Shown in pieces: positions 19,716-28,826 of a stretch of 37,775 nt of DNA; position 1 is the stretch's first letter, and each line of letters opens with the position of its first letter. The stretch is from Blastocatellia bacterium (GTDB lineage: Bacteria; Acidobacteriota; Blastocatellia; UBA7656; JADIYM01). Location of the stretch: positions 1-37,775 of the forward strand of contig JAJTWZ010000040.1 of NCBI GenBank assembly GCA_021463145.1, written 5' to 3'. The notes beneath the pieces are model-generated. The model was not told where the DNA came from. It saw only the letters and a program-made list of their open reading frames with translations, and did not search any database. Made by a program: the position numbers and the translations under genes.

Positions 19716-19953
19716 TCGTGAGCGGCTCTTCGTGAACTGGCGAACGCCGGCAGAGGCGACAGGTCGCCGGATCGAAGTCGATCGAGGATTGGCGTCGCCC
19801 TCAGACGCGCGTTGCAACGAAATTGCGTCGCGCTCTGAAGAGCGGCGCTGGAAACGCGGCGACGGCCCGCGTCGAATGCGGTCCTGATCCATAAGACGAC
19901 GTCAGAAGGCGGACTCGACGGACGGGCGGCAGTTCACGAAGAGTTGCTCACGA
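19716..19953. repeat. Imperfect inverted repeat, 24-base arms
   Basis: TCGTGAGCGGCTCTTCGTGA... (19716-19739) is the reverse complement of 19930-19953 (CAGTTCACGAAGAGTTGCTC...) except for two positions. The 190-base interior contains smaller hairpins but no gene. This could be a MITE-like remnant or a structured RNA. Confidence 0.7.
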
Positions 19954-20092
19954 AGAAATGACGAAAACAGGATCCGCGGCGCGTCCCGGCGATGTCACGA
20001 CCGGCCGGCCGTTTGACTTCACGGTCGCGGCCATCCTGGCCGCTCACTCCCCGATCGCGATCCGATCGTGGCGCTGAATCGGCGGCGCTCTC

Positions 20093-20098
20093 TATACT
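20093..20098 (+). promoter_or_regulatory. Putative -10 element of the glycosylase gene (leaderless)
   Basis: TATACT ends eight bases before the GTG at 20107, so transcription would begin at or next to the start codon. Confidence 0.55.
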
Positions 20099-20106
20099 CG
20101 CGTTCC

Positions 20107-21039
20107 GTGCGAAATCAGGTCATCGATGCCTGCATCCGGATCCCGGAACTGGCTGGGTTGGACCTCGAGGCCACCGTATTCGGCGGTCAGACGTTTCGCT
20201 GGAAACGTGGCGTGGACGGATGGGCCATCGGCTGGATCGGACCGCACCCCGTCCGGGCGCGTTCGTGCGCCGACGGGCTGAACGTCGCGCCGCGCGGAGC
20301 CGCCTTGACGCCCCAGCTCGAATCCGCGACGCGCCGCTATTTCGACGCGGATCGCGACTACGCGGGTCTCCGCGCGCGCCTGCTGCGCGACGCGCGCCTG
20401 CGCGAGGCCGCCGAAGGCCTCGAAGGCCTGCGGATTCTGAGGCAGCCCGCTTTCGAGACCGTCATCGGATTCATCGTGTCGGCGAACAACAACATCCCGC
20501 GAATCTCGAAATGCCTCGACGCGCTTTGCCGGCTGGCCGGCGAACCGGTTGTCGTCGATGGAGTCGAGGAGCGGAAGTTTCCGGTGGCCGCGTCGCTTGC
20601 GGGACTCGACGTGGCCGTCGCGAGAACCGAAGCCAATCTCGGCTACCGGGATCGCTACGTCGTCGAAACGTCCGAGCGCATAGCAAGCGGTGCCGCGGAC
20701 CTGGAGCGGTGGCATTCGTTCGAGACACCGGAACTCGTATCCGGATTGCAGACATTGCCGGGAGTCGGGCCGAAGGTCGCCGACTGCATTGCGCTCTTCG
20801 CTTACGGCCGATTCGACGTGTTTCCAGTGGACACCTGGATCAGGCAGGCATACGCATCGGTGTATCCGGTGCGTGGCGGAGTCGCTTCGAACCGCCGCAT
20901 CGCCGAGCTCGCGCGGCGGCGATTCGGCTCGGCAGCGGGTCTCGCGCAACAGTATCTGTTCGAATCGACGCGCCGGAAAGCCGGCCTTAAATCGACGGCA
21001 GAGAGCGAACGGGCGACCCGGCGAGCCGGCCGAGATTGA
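20107..21039 (+). CDS. 8-oxoguanine DNA glycosylase, OGG1 type
   Basis: The 310-residue base-excision repair enzyme should remove 8-oxoguanine and cut the strand by beta-elimination. The N-terminal domain has GGQTFRWKR, the usual OGG1-family segment. The helix-hairpin-helix reads LPGVGPKVADC with the Schiff-base Lys223, and Asp242 follows in FPVDTW; the Lys-to-Asp spacing of 19 matches human OGG1 (Lys249/Asp268). No iron-sulfur cluster cysteines are present, which argues against MutY/Nth. Start: GTG at 20107 lies eight bases behind TATACT, while the ATG at 20068 would lie upstream of the predicted transcript. The last 20 residues are Arg-rich and probably disordered. It is convergent with the response regulator, one base apart. 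Confidence 0.88.
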   Translation: MRNQVIDACIRIPELAGLDLEATVFGGQTFRWKRGVDGWAIGWIGPHPVRARSCADGLNVAPRGAALTPQLESATRRYFDADRDYAGLRARLLRDARLREAAEGLEGLRILRQPAFETVIGFIVSANNNIPRISKCLDALCRLAGEPVVVDGVEERKFPVAASLAGLDVAVARTEANLGYRDRYVVETSERIASGAADLERWHSFETPELVSGLQTLPGVGPKVADCIALFAYGRFDVFPVDTWIRQAYASVYPVRGGVASNRRIAELARRRFGSAAGLAQQYLFESTRRKAGLKSTAESERATRRAGRD

Positions 21040-21040
21040 C

Positions 21041-21784
21041 TCAACCCAGGAATTTGTAGCCGACGCCGTAGATCGTGATGATGAACCGGGGTTGATTCGG
21101 AAAGTCCTCGATCTTCTTGCGCAACTTCGCAACGTGCATGTCGACCGTCCGGGTGAACACTGCGCTGTTGGAGTTCCAGACGGTTCGCAACATCAGGTCA
21201 CGAGTGACGACCTGCTGCTGGTTGTCGATGAAGAACTTCATCAACTTGAATTCCAATGGCGACAGATCGAGACGCACGCCGTTCTTGCTGGCCTCGAGCA
21301 TCCTGAAGTCGAGCCTCACGTCTCCGAATTCCACTACCGGCGGCGATTCCGGCTTGGACGCCGACCGCCGCATCACCGCCTCGACACGGGCGTGCAGTTC
21401 CATGAAACTGAACGGCTTCGTGACGTAGTCATCGGCGCCGATCTTTAGCCCGAGCACCTTGTCGACCTCCTGGCCGCGCGCCGTGAGCATGATGATCGGG
21501 ACGTTGTTTCCAACGCCGCGGATCTGTTTGCAGACGTCGATGCCGCTCATCTCGGGAAGCATCACGTCGAGGAGGATCACGTCCGGCTTCTGCTCGGCCG
21601 CGGCCCGCACCGCGGCGCGGCCGTTCGTCGCCACCACGACGTCGAATCCCTCGAACTCGAATCCGTCGCGCAGCGCAAAGGCAGTTGCCTCGTCGTCCTC
21701 GACGATCAGAACCTTACCCGTGGCCGTTTCGGATTTGCCCGCCGGGCCGGGCGACGTCGCTCGCGATGCAGTTGAATCCATCAT
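21041..21784 (-). CDS. OmpR/PhoB-family response regulator
   Basis: The 247-residue DNA-binding regulator has a Ser/Gly/Pro-rich N-terminal extension of about 22 residues, then a receiver domain (KVLIVEDD, phospho-acceptor Asp73 in [17 protein letters not shown]), and a winged-helix domain (about 150-247) with [29 protein letters not shown] and IYGVGYKF. The start ATG overlaps the stop of the upstream kinase gene (ATGA; a second ATG follows immediately), so the pair is translationally coupled and should work as a cognate two-component system. Target genes are unknown. Confidence 0.9.
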   Translation of the reverse strand: MMDSTASRATSPGPAGKSETATGKVLIVEDDEATAFALRDGFEFEGFDVVVATNGRAAVRAAAEQKPDVILLDVMLPEMSGIDVCKQIRGVGNNVPIIMLTARGQEVDKVLGLKIGADDYVTKPFSFMELHARVEAVMRRSASKPESPPVVEFGDVRLDFRMLEASKNGVRLDLSPLEFKLMKFFIDNQQQVVTRDLMLRTVWNSNSAVFTRTVDMHVAKLRKKIEDFPNQPRFIITIYGVGYKFLG

Positions 21785-23436
21785 GCCGGAAGTCCCTCGA
21801 TGGCGCCCGAGTCGGCGGCGCCCGCTGCATCAACGTCCGGAACCGCGGGAAATTGCAGGGTGAACGTGCTGCCACGTCCAACATCGCTCGTTACGGTAAT
21901 CGTGCCACCGTGAGCCTCGACGATGTGTTTGACGAGAGACAGTCCGAGCCCGCTTCCCTTGACGTCGTGGACGAGTCCGGTGCTGACGCGGTGGAAACGC
22001 TCGAAAATCTTCCGAAGTTCGTCCCCCGGAATTCCGACGCCGAAATCGGTGACCGACACACGAACCGAACCGGCCTCGTGCCACGCCCTGATGCGGAGTT
22101 GCCGCGACTCGCCCGAATACTTGATGGCGTTGTCTATGAGGTTCGAGAGCGCCTGCGTAAGCGCATCGGGATCGATCGAGACGGCCGGGAGCGGCGATGC
22201 CGGCATGTCGACATCGACCGCGAATCCGCGCTGCTGCAGCCTGACTTCGTAGACGCGCAATGCTTCGTGGACCACATCCTCGATCCGCCCGACGCGCAGA
22301 TCGTACGAACGCCGGCCGGATTCAATGTTCGCGAAATCCAGGATGTTCGAGATGAGCTTCGCCAGCCTGGCGCTCTCGGTCTCGATGAACTCGCCGTACT
22401 TTCGAAGCTTCTCGGGTTCGATCTCACGTCCCGAACGCAGGAACTCGCCAAGCACGCGGATCGACGAGAGCGGCGTACGCAGCTCATGCGACACGTTCGA
22501 GACGAAGTCGGACTTCATCTGCGAGATCTTCATTTCTTTCGAGGCTGCCCGAAGCGCGAAACCGATGCCGACCGCGAGCGCGAGAGTGTTCAGGATCGTC
22601 AGCGAGAAGTTCACGGCGAAATTCTGAGCCGCGAGTTGCTCCTGCGGCAGACCAAGGCTCCTGGCGCCGAGGCGCCATTTGGAGAACGCGAACTGCATCG
22701 GCACCCAGACGTCGCAGTTTCCAATAGGCTCCCCGCAGTTCGACGCGACGACTTCGTTGCGTTCGTCGAACACGGCGAACGCCATCTCGGCGAGCTCATC
22801 CTCGCTGAAATGGCGGCCGAGGTCTTCCTTCAACTCGCCAGGCAGAACCGCGGTCTTGAAGTGGGCCGTGTCGACGATCATTCCCGCAACGCCGACGGCG
22901 CGCGACGAGGAATCCACGATCGGCATCGCGATGACGCGGTTATCTGGGTCGTCCTCTCCGAATACCAGTTGCTGCGGGTCGACGGATGCGTCTCTCAGGA
23001 TGAGGCTGAAGAACGCCGACGACGCGGAGAACGCCGCCCAGTGGTCTGGCGTGCGATCGTCGACCTTCGTTCGAGTAGCAGGATCGTAGAGCGTGACCTT
23101 GACTATCCCCGGCCGGGAACTGACGGGCGAGCTGAGGAAGTAGCGCTTGACTCCTTCAGCCGGCGCGTCACGGAATGCCACTTCGACGGCGTCGTCCCAG
23201 TTGTCGGGGATGATGGCGCTAGGCGAGACCGATAGCGTTGCGCTTGCGCGCTGGCGGTAGAAGTCCTGCAGGTCGAAGGCGACGTCCGCCAGCCGGTTCC
23301 GCCAGGATGCCTGCCTCGCGAGTGGCGACGTCGTCTGCAACTCGGTGAGCGAGCGATACTGCGACCATAGGTTGAACAGCAGCAGGACGACGATTGCCGA
23401 CAGTCCGATCCAGACGATGTAGCGGCGCCGAAACAT
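21781..23436 (-). CDS. Membrane sensor histidine kinase
   Basis: The 551-residue kinase has a first membrane span at about 7-24, a periplasmic sensor of about 245 residues that resembles double-CACHE/PAS-like sensors but without a motif I can name (two Cys at about 234 and 241 could form a disulfide), and a second span at about 274-296. Then come HisKA with His317 in [13 protein letters not shown] and HATPase_c with [17 protein letters not shown] and [18 protein letters not shown]. The C-terminal 20 residues are Ala/Gly-rich. It is coupled to the response regulator directly downstream. The start at 23436 follows a TATCTT element by ten bases, with no ribosome site. Confidence 0.9.
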   Translation of the reverse strand: MFRRRYIVWIGLSAIVVLLLFNLWSQYRSLTELQTTSPLARQASWRNRLADVAFDLQDFYRQRASATLSVSPSAIIPDNWDDAVEVAFRDAPAEGVKRYFLSSPVSSRPGIVKVTLYDPATRTKVDDRTPDHWAAFSASSAFFSLILRDASVDPQQLVFGEDDPDNRVIAMPIVDSSSRAVGVAGMIVDTAHFKTAVLPGELKEDLGRHFSEDELAEMAFAVFDERNEVVASNCGEPIGNCDVWVPMQFAFSKWRLGARSLGLPQEQLAAQNFAVNFSLTILNTLALAVGIGFALRAASKEMKISQMKSDFVSNVSHELRTPLSSIRVLGEFLRSGREIEPEKLRKYGEFIETESARLAKLISNILDFANIESGRRSYDLRVGRIEDVVHEALRVYEVRLQQRGFAVDVDMPASPLPAVSIDPDALTQALSNLIDNAIKYSGESRQLRIRAWHEAGSVRVSVTDFGVGIPGDELRKIFERFHRVSTGLVHDVKGSGLGLSLVKHIVEAHGGTITVTSDVGRGSTFTLQFPAVPDVDAAGAADSGAIEGLPA

Positions 23437-23446
23437 GTCGAGAGAG

Positions 23447-23452
23447 AAGATA
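23447..23452 (-). promoter_or_regulatory. Putative -10 element of the kinase - regulator operon
   Basis: TATCTT on the minus strand ends ten bases before the ATG at 23436. The 219-base divergent gap also holds a small hairpin, CGCACC-CGAA-GGTGCG (23503-23518). Confidence 0.45.
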
Positions 23453-23641
23453 CTCCGTGCAGAGGAACGAGACTCGTTGACAGCTACAAGTATACGGAGG
23501 CGCGCACCCGAAGGTGCGGCTTCAGGCTGAATGTTCCCCTTGCTTTACATGAATTTACACGGAAATGGGGGAGAACGGTGCAGTTGTGGGCCTGACGGAT
23601 GACGGACCCAGCCCGATCGAGCCAGTCGGGGCCACGTGTGA

Positions 23642-23647
23642 TGAAAT
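23642..23647 (+). promoter_or_regulatory. Possible -10 element of the GT4 - flippase operon
   Basis: TGAAAT ends eight bases before the GTG at 23656. It departs from TANNNT at the second base, but the spacing matches the other leaderless starts. Confidence 0.3.
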
Positions 23648-23655
23648 AGCCGCAG

Positions 23656-24846
23656 GTGGCCAATCTCCTGTTCGTGACCAGTTCGTATCCCGAGACCCCC
23701 ATCGACGGGGTCTGCGGCTTCGTCGACGATCTTGCCCGCGCGCTCGTCGAAAGACACGGGCACGCCGCGAGGGTTCTGGCGCCGCCAGGAAGGTTTCGCG
23801 GCTTCGATCCAATTGAGGTGAGAGCCGTCGATTATGCCTGGCCGGCAACCCGGCGACTGACCTCGAACGCCGACCTCGGGATGGCAGTCCGCAGCAGCCG
23901 CGCGAGAAAGGTCGAGGCGGTCGCTCTCACTACGGCAATGGCGGTGGCCGCACGCCGGTCGCTGGGCTGGGCCGATGCAACGATTTCGCACTGGCTATTA
24001 CCGTCCGCGATGGCGGCGGCGCTCGCCGGCGCGTCCGCTCACGTGGGCGTCGCGCACGGCGGCGACGTTCACCTGCTCGAGTCGATGCCGGGTGGCCGCC
24101 GCTTCGCGGGCTTCATCGCGGATCGTGTCGACCGCATCGTGTGCGTCAGTCGCGACATCGAGCAGCGGCTCGTACGGCTGGTCCCGGAGTCTTCGGCCAA
24201 ACTCGCAGTCGTGGCGATGGGCGCAAGTCTCGGCCCCGAACCGGACGACTCGGCCGTGCGCAGGTTTCGTGCCGAACACGCGCAAGGGGCTGGCCCGGTC
24301 ATCCTCTTTCTCGGCAGGCTCCAGCCGATCAAGGGCGTCGACGTCCTCCTCGAGGCAGCGAGAAGACTGCCAGGCGTTTCCATCTGGATCGCTGGCGACG
24401 GTCCGGAACAGGCCAGATTGCTGGATCAGGCGAGCGCCGCTAGACTGCGCGTTTCGTTTCTGGGACGAATCGACCGCCCGACGCGCCGTGTGGCGCTCGC
24501 GGCGTGCGACGCGGTCGTGATTCCCTCGCGAATCGAGCCGAACGGACGGATGGAGGGCACACCCGTGGTCTGCGCGGAAAGTTTCGCGGGCGGAAGGCCG
24601 GTAATAGCAACGCGGACAGGCGGCCTGGCCGAAGTTGTCGAGGACGGTGTAACCGGGGTGCTCGTTGCGCCTGACGATCCGGCTTCGCTTGCGTCCGCAA
24701 TTGGCCGGTTTGCGGACGATGCGGCGCTCCGCCGCCGGCTGGAGGCTGGCGTCCGGGCAGTCGCGCCGCGTTTCGACATGGACAGGACAGCCGAGTCGAT
24801 CGACCGGCTCGTCGCCGGCGTGATTGCCGGAGGCAGGCGCGGATGA
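23656..24846 (+). CDS. GT4-family glycosyltransferase
   Basis: The 396-residue GT-B enzyme has an N-terminal domain with SYPETPIDGVCGFVDDLARAL and HWLLPSAMAAALAG. The C-terminal domain contains FLGRLQPIKGVDVLLEAA, IAGDGPE, the EX7E-type segment (EPNGRMEGTPVVCAE) that binds the nucleotide-sugar donor, and a GGLAEVVEDGVTGVLV end motif. It most likely adds a sugar to a lipid-linked glycan at the inner face of the membrane. The start is GTG at 23656. Its stop overlaps the flippase start (ATGA), so the sugar-adding enzyme and the exporter are made together. Confidence 0.87.
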   Translation: MANLLFVTSSYPETPIDGVCGFVDDLARALVERHGHAARVLAPPGRFRGFDPIEVRAVDYAWPATRRLTSNADLGMAVRSSRARKVEAVALTTAMAVAARRSLGWADATISHWLLPSAMAAALAGASAHVGVAHGGDVHLLESMPGGRRFAGFIADRVDRIVCVSRDIEQRLVRLVPESSAKLAVVAMGASLGPEPDDSAVRRFRAEHAQGAGPVILFLGRLQPIKGVDVLLEAARRLPGVSIWIAGDGPEQARLLDQASAARLRVSFLGRIDRPTRRVALAACDAVVIPSRIEPNGRMEGTPVVCAESFAGGRPVIATRTGGLAEVVEDGVTGVLVAPDDPASLASAIGRFADDAALRRRLEAGVRAVAPRFDMDRTAESIDRLVAGVIAGGRRG

Positions 24847-26348
24847 GCGGCGCCGGCGACATCGCGGCCAAGGCCGGCCGTGGCACGATTTTCATTACCG
24901 CGTCGAAGCTCTGGTTCATGGTCACCGGAGCCGCCCTGATGTTTCTCCTGCCAAGGCTCGTGTCGGTCGCGGAAGTCGGCGTCTACAAGGTCGTCATCGG
25001 CCTCGTATCGGTCGTCAACGCCGTAGTGGTCACCGGCACCATCCAGACGGTATCGAAGTTCGTGTCGCAGACGCCCGAGCACGCTCACGCAATCAAGCGC
25101 AAGGCGCTCCTGTTGCAGGCGATGCTGGGCGGTGGCGCAGCGACTGTTTTCGCTCTCGGGGCGCCACTGGCCGCTTCGTCGCTCAACGATTCCTCGCTGA
25201 CGCCGTACCTGCGGCTTGCGGCGCTCATAACGGCCAGTTACACGTTTTACGCGGTGTTCGTCGGCGTGCTGAACGGACGCAAGGACTTTCTGCGGCAGGC
25301 CGGCCTGGATGCGTTCTACTCGACGGCGAAGGTAGTCCTGATCGTCGCCTTCACGGTCGCGACAGGGTATACCCTCACCGGCGCGATCGGCGGATTCGCT
25401 GCAGCCGCGTTCACAGTGCTCGTCGCCGCGGCACTGGTGGTTGGCATTGGAGGCCGCGCAGGAGCATCGCCCGTCGGACTCGGCGCATTGCTCAGGTTCC
25501 AGCTCGCGCTGATCGCCTTCCTGCTCGTCAACAACCTGTTGATGAAGACGGATCTGCTCATCGTGAAGGCGACGATCTCACCCGATCCGCTGGTCGCGAG
25601 CTCCGCCGCCGGCGCATACGGAGCCGCACTCGACTTCGCATACATCGTCTTCCAGATAATCCTGTCGATCACATTCGTCGTGTTTCCGCTCGTCTCCGAA
25701 GCCACTTTTCGCGACGAGATCGAGGTTGTCCGGGGCTACGTGCGCGAGACCCTGCGCGCGACGCTCGTCATCGCCGCCCTGCCGGCCGCGCTCTTTTCCG
25801 CAAATGCCGCGGAGGTCCTGCGGCTCGTCTATCCGCCCGAGTACGCTGCCGGAGGGCCGGCACTGCGCATCGTGGCGGTTGGAATGCTCTCGTTTGCGGT
25901 TATCACCGTTCTGACGTCCGTGATCTCGAGCGGGGGCCGGCCGTGGATTTCGGTGGCGATCGTCGCGTGCACGCTCGTCCTCGATGCGGGGCTCAACCTG
26001 TCGCTAATCCCGGCGTTCGGTCTTGCTGGCGCGGCGACGGCGACGACCGTGGCCATGTTTGCCGGCGCGGCTTCCTGTGTGGTCTACGTTCGGGCGAATT
26101 ACGGCGCGCGTCTTCCGCTCGTTTCGATCGCACGCGTCGGTCTGGTGGCAGGGGTGGTTTACGCGGCAAGCCTGTTGCTGCCCTCCGATGCACTGTTCGA
26201 GCGTCTCGGGCTTTCTGGACTTGCGGTTCGAGCCGCCGTCATGGCCGAGTTCTCGGTCATGGGTCTCGTCTATCTCGCCGGTCTCGTCGCGACCGGGGAG
26301 ATCGGGAAGACGGAGTGGAGGCTTCTTCGCCGGATCGCCGGCCGGTAA
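24843..26348 (+). CDS. Polysaccharide flippase, Wzx/MVF superfamily
   Basis: The 501-residue protein has about 12-14 hydrophobic segments. It begins with AGRGTIFITASKLWFMVTGA, the usual start of oligosaccharide flippases, and has a paired architecture of two similar halves. Such proteins carry undecaprenyl-linked glycan units across the inner membrane. Overlap with the preceding glycosyltransferase (ATGA) indicates a shared pathway. No polymerase (Wzy) or chain-length regulator is in the window, so the glycan could be an O-antigen, exopolysaccharide or cell-surface oligosaccharide. The frame on the same strand beginning at 24824 is an Arg-rich shadow. Confidence 0.88.
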   Translation: MSGAGDIAAKAGRGTIFITASKLWFMVTGAALMFLLPRLVSVAEVGVYKVVIGLVSVVNAVVVTGTIQTVSKFVSQTPEHAHAIKRKALLLQAMLGGGAATVFALGAPLAASSLNDSSLTPYLRLAALITASYTFYAVFVGVLNGRKDFLRQAGLDAFYSTAKVVLIVAFTVATGYTLTGAIGGFAAAAFTVLVAAALVVGIGGRAGASPVGLGALLRFQLALIAFLLVNNLLMKTDLLIVKATISPDPLVASSAAGAYGAALDFAYIVFQIILSITFVVFPLVSEATFRDEIEVVRGYVRETLRATLVIAALPAALFSANAAEVLRLVYPPEYAAGGPALRIVAVGMLSFAVITVLTSVISSGGRPWISVAIVACTLVLDAGLNLSLIPAFGLAGAATATTVAMFAGAASCVVYVRANYGARLPLVSIARVGLVAGVVYAASLLLPSDALFERLGLSGLAVRAAVMAEFSVMGLVYLAGLVATGEIGKTEWRLLRRIAGR

Positions 26349-26409
26349 GTGCTTCTAACGCGTGCGTCGCCGGCCTCTGCTGTTCATTCGGACCGGCCGG
26401 ATGGCCGCA

Positions 26410-26438
26410 TTGAACCGTTACGGAACTTCTGATTTACT
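26410..26438 (+). promoter_or_regulatory. Promoter of the nadC operon (leaderless)
   Basis: TTGAAC (26410-26415) and TTTACT (26433-26438) are separated by 17 bases. The ATG of nadC is nine bases after the -10, with no ribosome site between. Confidence 0.6.
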
Positions 26439-26447
26439 GGCGCCACC

Positions 26448-27305
26448 ATGGATCTCGATCCCAATGTGATCTTCAACATGACGTCGGCATACCTTGCCGA
26501 AGACATCGGCCGCGGCGACGTGACGACTCAGGCTACCGTGCGCCCGTCGCTGCGTGGCAGGGGACGTTTTCTCGCCAAACAACCGCTGGTCGTGGCCGGA
26601 CTGGAAGTGGCCGAAGCGATCTTTTCGAACCTCGAGCCCGGTATGGAGCTCGAGGCCTTCGTCTACGACGGCGAGCGAGCGAGCCAGGGACAGGAGTTCG
26701 CCCGTATCGAGGGGCTCGCGCAGGTGCTGCTGATGGGCGAGCGTGTTGCGCTCAACCTCCTTCAGCGCATGTCCGGAATCGCGACTCTCACCCGCCAGTA
26801 CGTCGACGCCATCGAAGGCACGAGGGCGCACATCGTCGACACGCGAAAGACGGCACCCGGTCTGCGCCTGTTCGACAAGTACGCCGTGTCGATCGGCGGT
26901 GGGCGCAACCACAGGTTCGGGCTGGACGACGGCTGCCTCATCAAGGACAACCACATCGCCCTTGCCGGCGGCATCAGGGAGGCGCTCCAGCGCGCGCGCC
27001 AGAGCATCAGCCACATGCTGCGGGTCGAGATCGAGGTCGGCAACCTCGACGACCTCAAGGAGGCGCTTGGTTTCGGTATCGACGCGGTCCTTCTCGACAA
27101 CATGACCCCGGAAAGGATGGCAGAAGCGGTCGCGTGGGTTCGCGCGCAGCCTGGGGGCGACGGGATTCTGCTCGAAGCCTCGGGGAACGTGAATCTGTCG
27201 ACGGTCCGGGCCTATGCCGAGACCGGTGTCGACCTGATTTCCGTCGGAGCCCTCACGCATTCGGCGCCTGCTGCCGATATCAGCTTCAAGATCGCACCGA
27301 TGTAG
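26448..27305 (+). CDS. nadC: Nicotinate-nucleotide pyrophosphorylase (quinolinate phosphoribosyltransferase)
   Basis: The 285-residue enzyme has the usual NadC length. It converts quinolinate and PRPP to nicotinate mononucleotide, the entry to NAD synthesis. Characteristic segments: EDIGRGDVTT near the start, ALNLLQRMSGIAT, DTRKTAPGLR, KYAVSIGGGRNHRFGL with its substrate-binding His-Arg, IKDNH, LLDNMTPE, and LEASGNVN. The gene begins a cluster with a small ORF and birA. It is monocistronic with respect to the upstream flippase, having its own promoter. nadA and nadB are not in the window. Confidence 0.95.
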   Translation: MDLDPNVIFNMTSAYLAEDIGRGDVTTQATVRPSLRGRGRFLAKQPLVVAGLEVAEAIFSNLEPGMELEAFVYDGERASQGQEFARIEGLAQVLLMGERVALNLLQRMSGIATLTRQYVDAIEGTRAHIVDTRKTAPGLRLFDKYAVSIGGGRNHRFGLDDGCLIKDNHIALAGGIREALQRARQSISHMLRVEIEVGNLDDLKEALGFGIDAVLLDNMTPERMAEAVAWVRAQPGGDGILLEASGNVNLSTVRAYAETGVDLISVGALTHSAPAADISFKIAPM

Positions 27306-27335
27306 TCCGGTTGCGGCCCGATTCGCGGAGGCACA

Positions 27336-27758
27336 ATGTCGACAACTCAACGCTCACGCCTGAAATTCGATCGAGTCCAGGAGCACTCCGCCGCCGGCGA
27401 AGTCTGGATGGATGTCACTCTGTCGTTCAACGGGGACGTATACACGGGCTCTAGCCCGCGAGTCGTGGCCGATGACTCTCGGGTGGGAATTCGGCGGTCG
27501 GCTCTCGCCACGCTCCAGGCCATCGAGAAGTTCGTCGACCGGCAGTTCACGTGTGAATTGCAGGAGGCCGATCGCGTTCAAGCGCTAGGCAAGGAACTCG
27601 TCGTGTTGTTGATCAGCATCGAGTTCGAGGGGCGCAAGATCCAGCTTTTCGGCAGTTGCCGGGCTGGTGATGCGGTTGCCGACGCGGCGGCGAAGGCGGC
27701 GCTCGACGCCACGAACCGCTACATCGACATCGTCCTTTCGAAGCGCGCCGAGGCCTGA
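27336..27758 (+). CDS. Uncharacterised small conserved-looking protein between nadC and birA
   Basis: The 140-residue soluble protein has alternating strand and helix predictions: a strand-rich first half (VWMDVTLSFNGDVYTGSS), helix SALATLQAIEKFVD, strands ELVVLLISIEFEGRKIQLFGSC, and a helix ADAAAKAALDATNRYIDIVL. The fold looks like two alpha/beta repeats, similar in size to small regulatory or substrate-binding domains such as the LeuA C-terminal domain, but I cannot name a family. A GGAGG at 27327-27331 precedes the ATG. It sits 30 bases after nadC and 7 bases before birA, so it is part of the operon. Confidence 0.7.
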   Translation: MSTTQRSRLKFDRVQEHSAAGEVWMDVTLSFNGDVYTGSSPRVVADDSRVGIRRSALATLQAIEKFVDRQFTCELQEADRVQALGKELVVLLISIEFEGRKIQLFGSCRAGDAVADAAAKAALDATNRYIDIVLSKRAEA

Positions 27759-27765
27759 TTCCCTG

Positions 27766-28554
27766 GTGGAGGTGCCCGAGCCCGAACGCGTGGGAGTGTC
27801 GGAGTTCGGCGGACGGACGACAAGGATCGAGGTCTACGGCGAGCTGGAGTCGACCAACACGCGGCTTCGCGAGCTTGCAAGCGCGGGCGCGGCCGAGGGC
27901 ACGGTCGTCGTGGCGCGTTCGCAGACCGCAGGTCGTGGCCGGGCCGGGCGGGTGTGGCATTCGCCGGCTGACGCGGGACTGTACGCCTCGATCCTGTTGC
28001 GGCCGGGGATCGCGGCGGAGCGCGGACATCTGTTGACGTTCGCCGCCGCGATCGCGGTCGCCGAGGGTCTCGGCGGACTTGGCGTGGAGGGTTTGGCCAT
28101 CAAGTGGCCGAACGACGTCCTTGTCAGGGGCCGCAAGATCTGCGGGATTCTGACGGAGACGAGCCTGCTGGACGGACGCATCGACACGGCGGTCGTCGGA
28201 ATCGGGATCAACGTCCGCCGCGCCGCGATCCCGGAGGATCTTGCCGGAGTCGCGACGTCGCTCGAGACGGAAGGAGTGGAGGTCGAGCCCGCCCAGTTGC
28301 TCACTCGGGTTCTCGAGCGGCTGGCGGTGTGGCGGCCGGGGGCGGAAGGGCGGCCTGCGGACGGCGAGATCGTGCGGCGATGGATGGAACTCGCTCCAAT
28401 GGCTCGCAATGCGGCGATCCGCGTGGCCAGCGGGAACGAAAGTTTCGATGGCGTGACGGCGGGGATCGGTGACGACGGGCGTCTGCTGGTGCGTCGGGCC
28501 GATGGGCGAATCGAGAGGCTGGCGTCCGCGGACGTATCGGTGAGGGAGAAGTAA
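27766..28554 (+). CDS. birA: Biotin-[acetyl-CoA-carboxylase] ligase, catalytic type without HTH
   Basis: The roughly 262-residue enzyme activates biotin with ATP and attaches it to the carboxyl-carrier protein of acetyl-CoA carboxylase. Visible motifs: ELESTNTRL, the biotinyl-AMP loop AGRGRAGRVW, IKWPNDVLV with its catalytic Lys, KICGILTE and VGIGINV. The C-terminal SH3-like domain is present. There is no N-terminal winged helix, so it should be a class I ligase that does not regulate transcription. The start is uncertain: GTG 27766 is used, and GTG 27772, 27790 and 27796 are in-frame alternatives. It is seven bases after the small ORF. Confidence 0.9.
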   Translation: MEVPEPERVGVSEFGGRTTRIEVYGELESTNTRLRELASAGAAEGTVVVARSQTAGRGRAGRVWHSPADAGLYASILLRPGIAAERGHLLTFAAAIAVAEGLGGLGVEGLAIKWPNDVLVRGRKICGILTETSLLDGRIDTAVVGIGINVRRAAIPEDLAGVATSLETEGVEVEPAQLLTRVLERLAVWRPGAEGRPADGEIVRRWMELAPMARNAAIRVASGNESFDGVTAGIGDDGRLLVRRADGRIERLASADVSVREK

Positions 28555-28812
28555 TCCGCCGGCGGCCCGGAAGCGTGGATGGACGAGCCCGACGGGACGC
28601 TGCTGAAGCGTTACGAGTAGCGACGGGTCGACAACTGCATCCAGGGGATGCGCACAGCAGGTCTGGCCCTTCGCTGGCGCTCCAGGTGCGACTCGTCAGC
28701 CGGCGTGCGGCTAACTGGCTTGTGCACACGACTCGCCGGGATCGCAACCTCCGGCCTTCCACCTCGTCGCCCGTCGTCGGCCCAGTCAATTCCGGGCGTC
28801 GCGCGGACGTGG

Positions 28813-28818
28813 TACTTT
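28813..28818 (+). promoter_or_regulatory. Putative -10 element of coaX (leaderless)
   Basis: TACTTT, preceded by GTGG, ends eight bases before the ATG at 28827. The gap from birA (28555-28826, 272 bases) otherwise holds nothing I can identify. Confidence 0.5.
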
Positions 28819-28826
28819 CAGCTTCC

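Larger units (their letters stand above)
19683..20106. other. Structured intergenic region
   Basis: This 424-base stretch has no convincing gene. It contains a long imperfect inverted repeat (listed), small internal hairpins such as GCAACGAAATTGC and CGCTCTGAAGAGCG (about 19810-19855), and the promoter of the glycosylase gene at its right end. Confidence 0.6.

Noticed and set aside
24824-26413. 529-codon open frame on the same strand as the flippase
   Set aside because: It is an Arg-rich reading in a shifted frame; the flippase frame has clear membrane spans and ATGA coupling.
28555-28826. Small gene between birA and coaX
   Set aside because: Frames here have no ribosome site and unlikely composition; only the coaX promoter element is supported.
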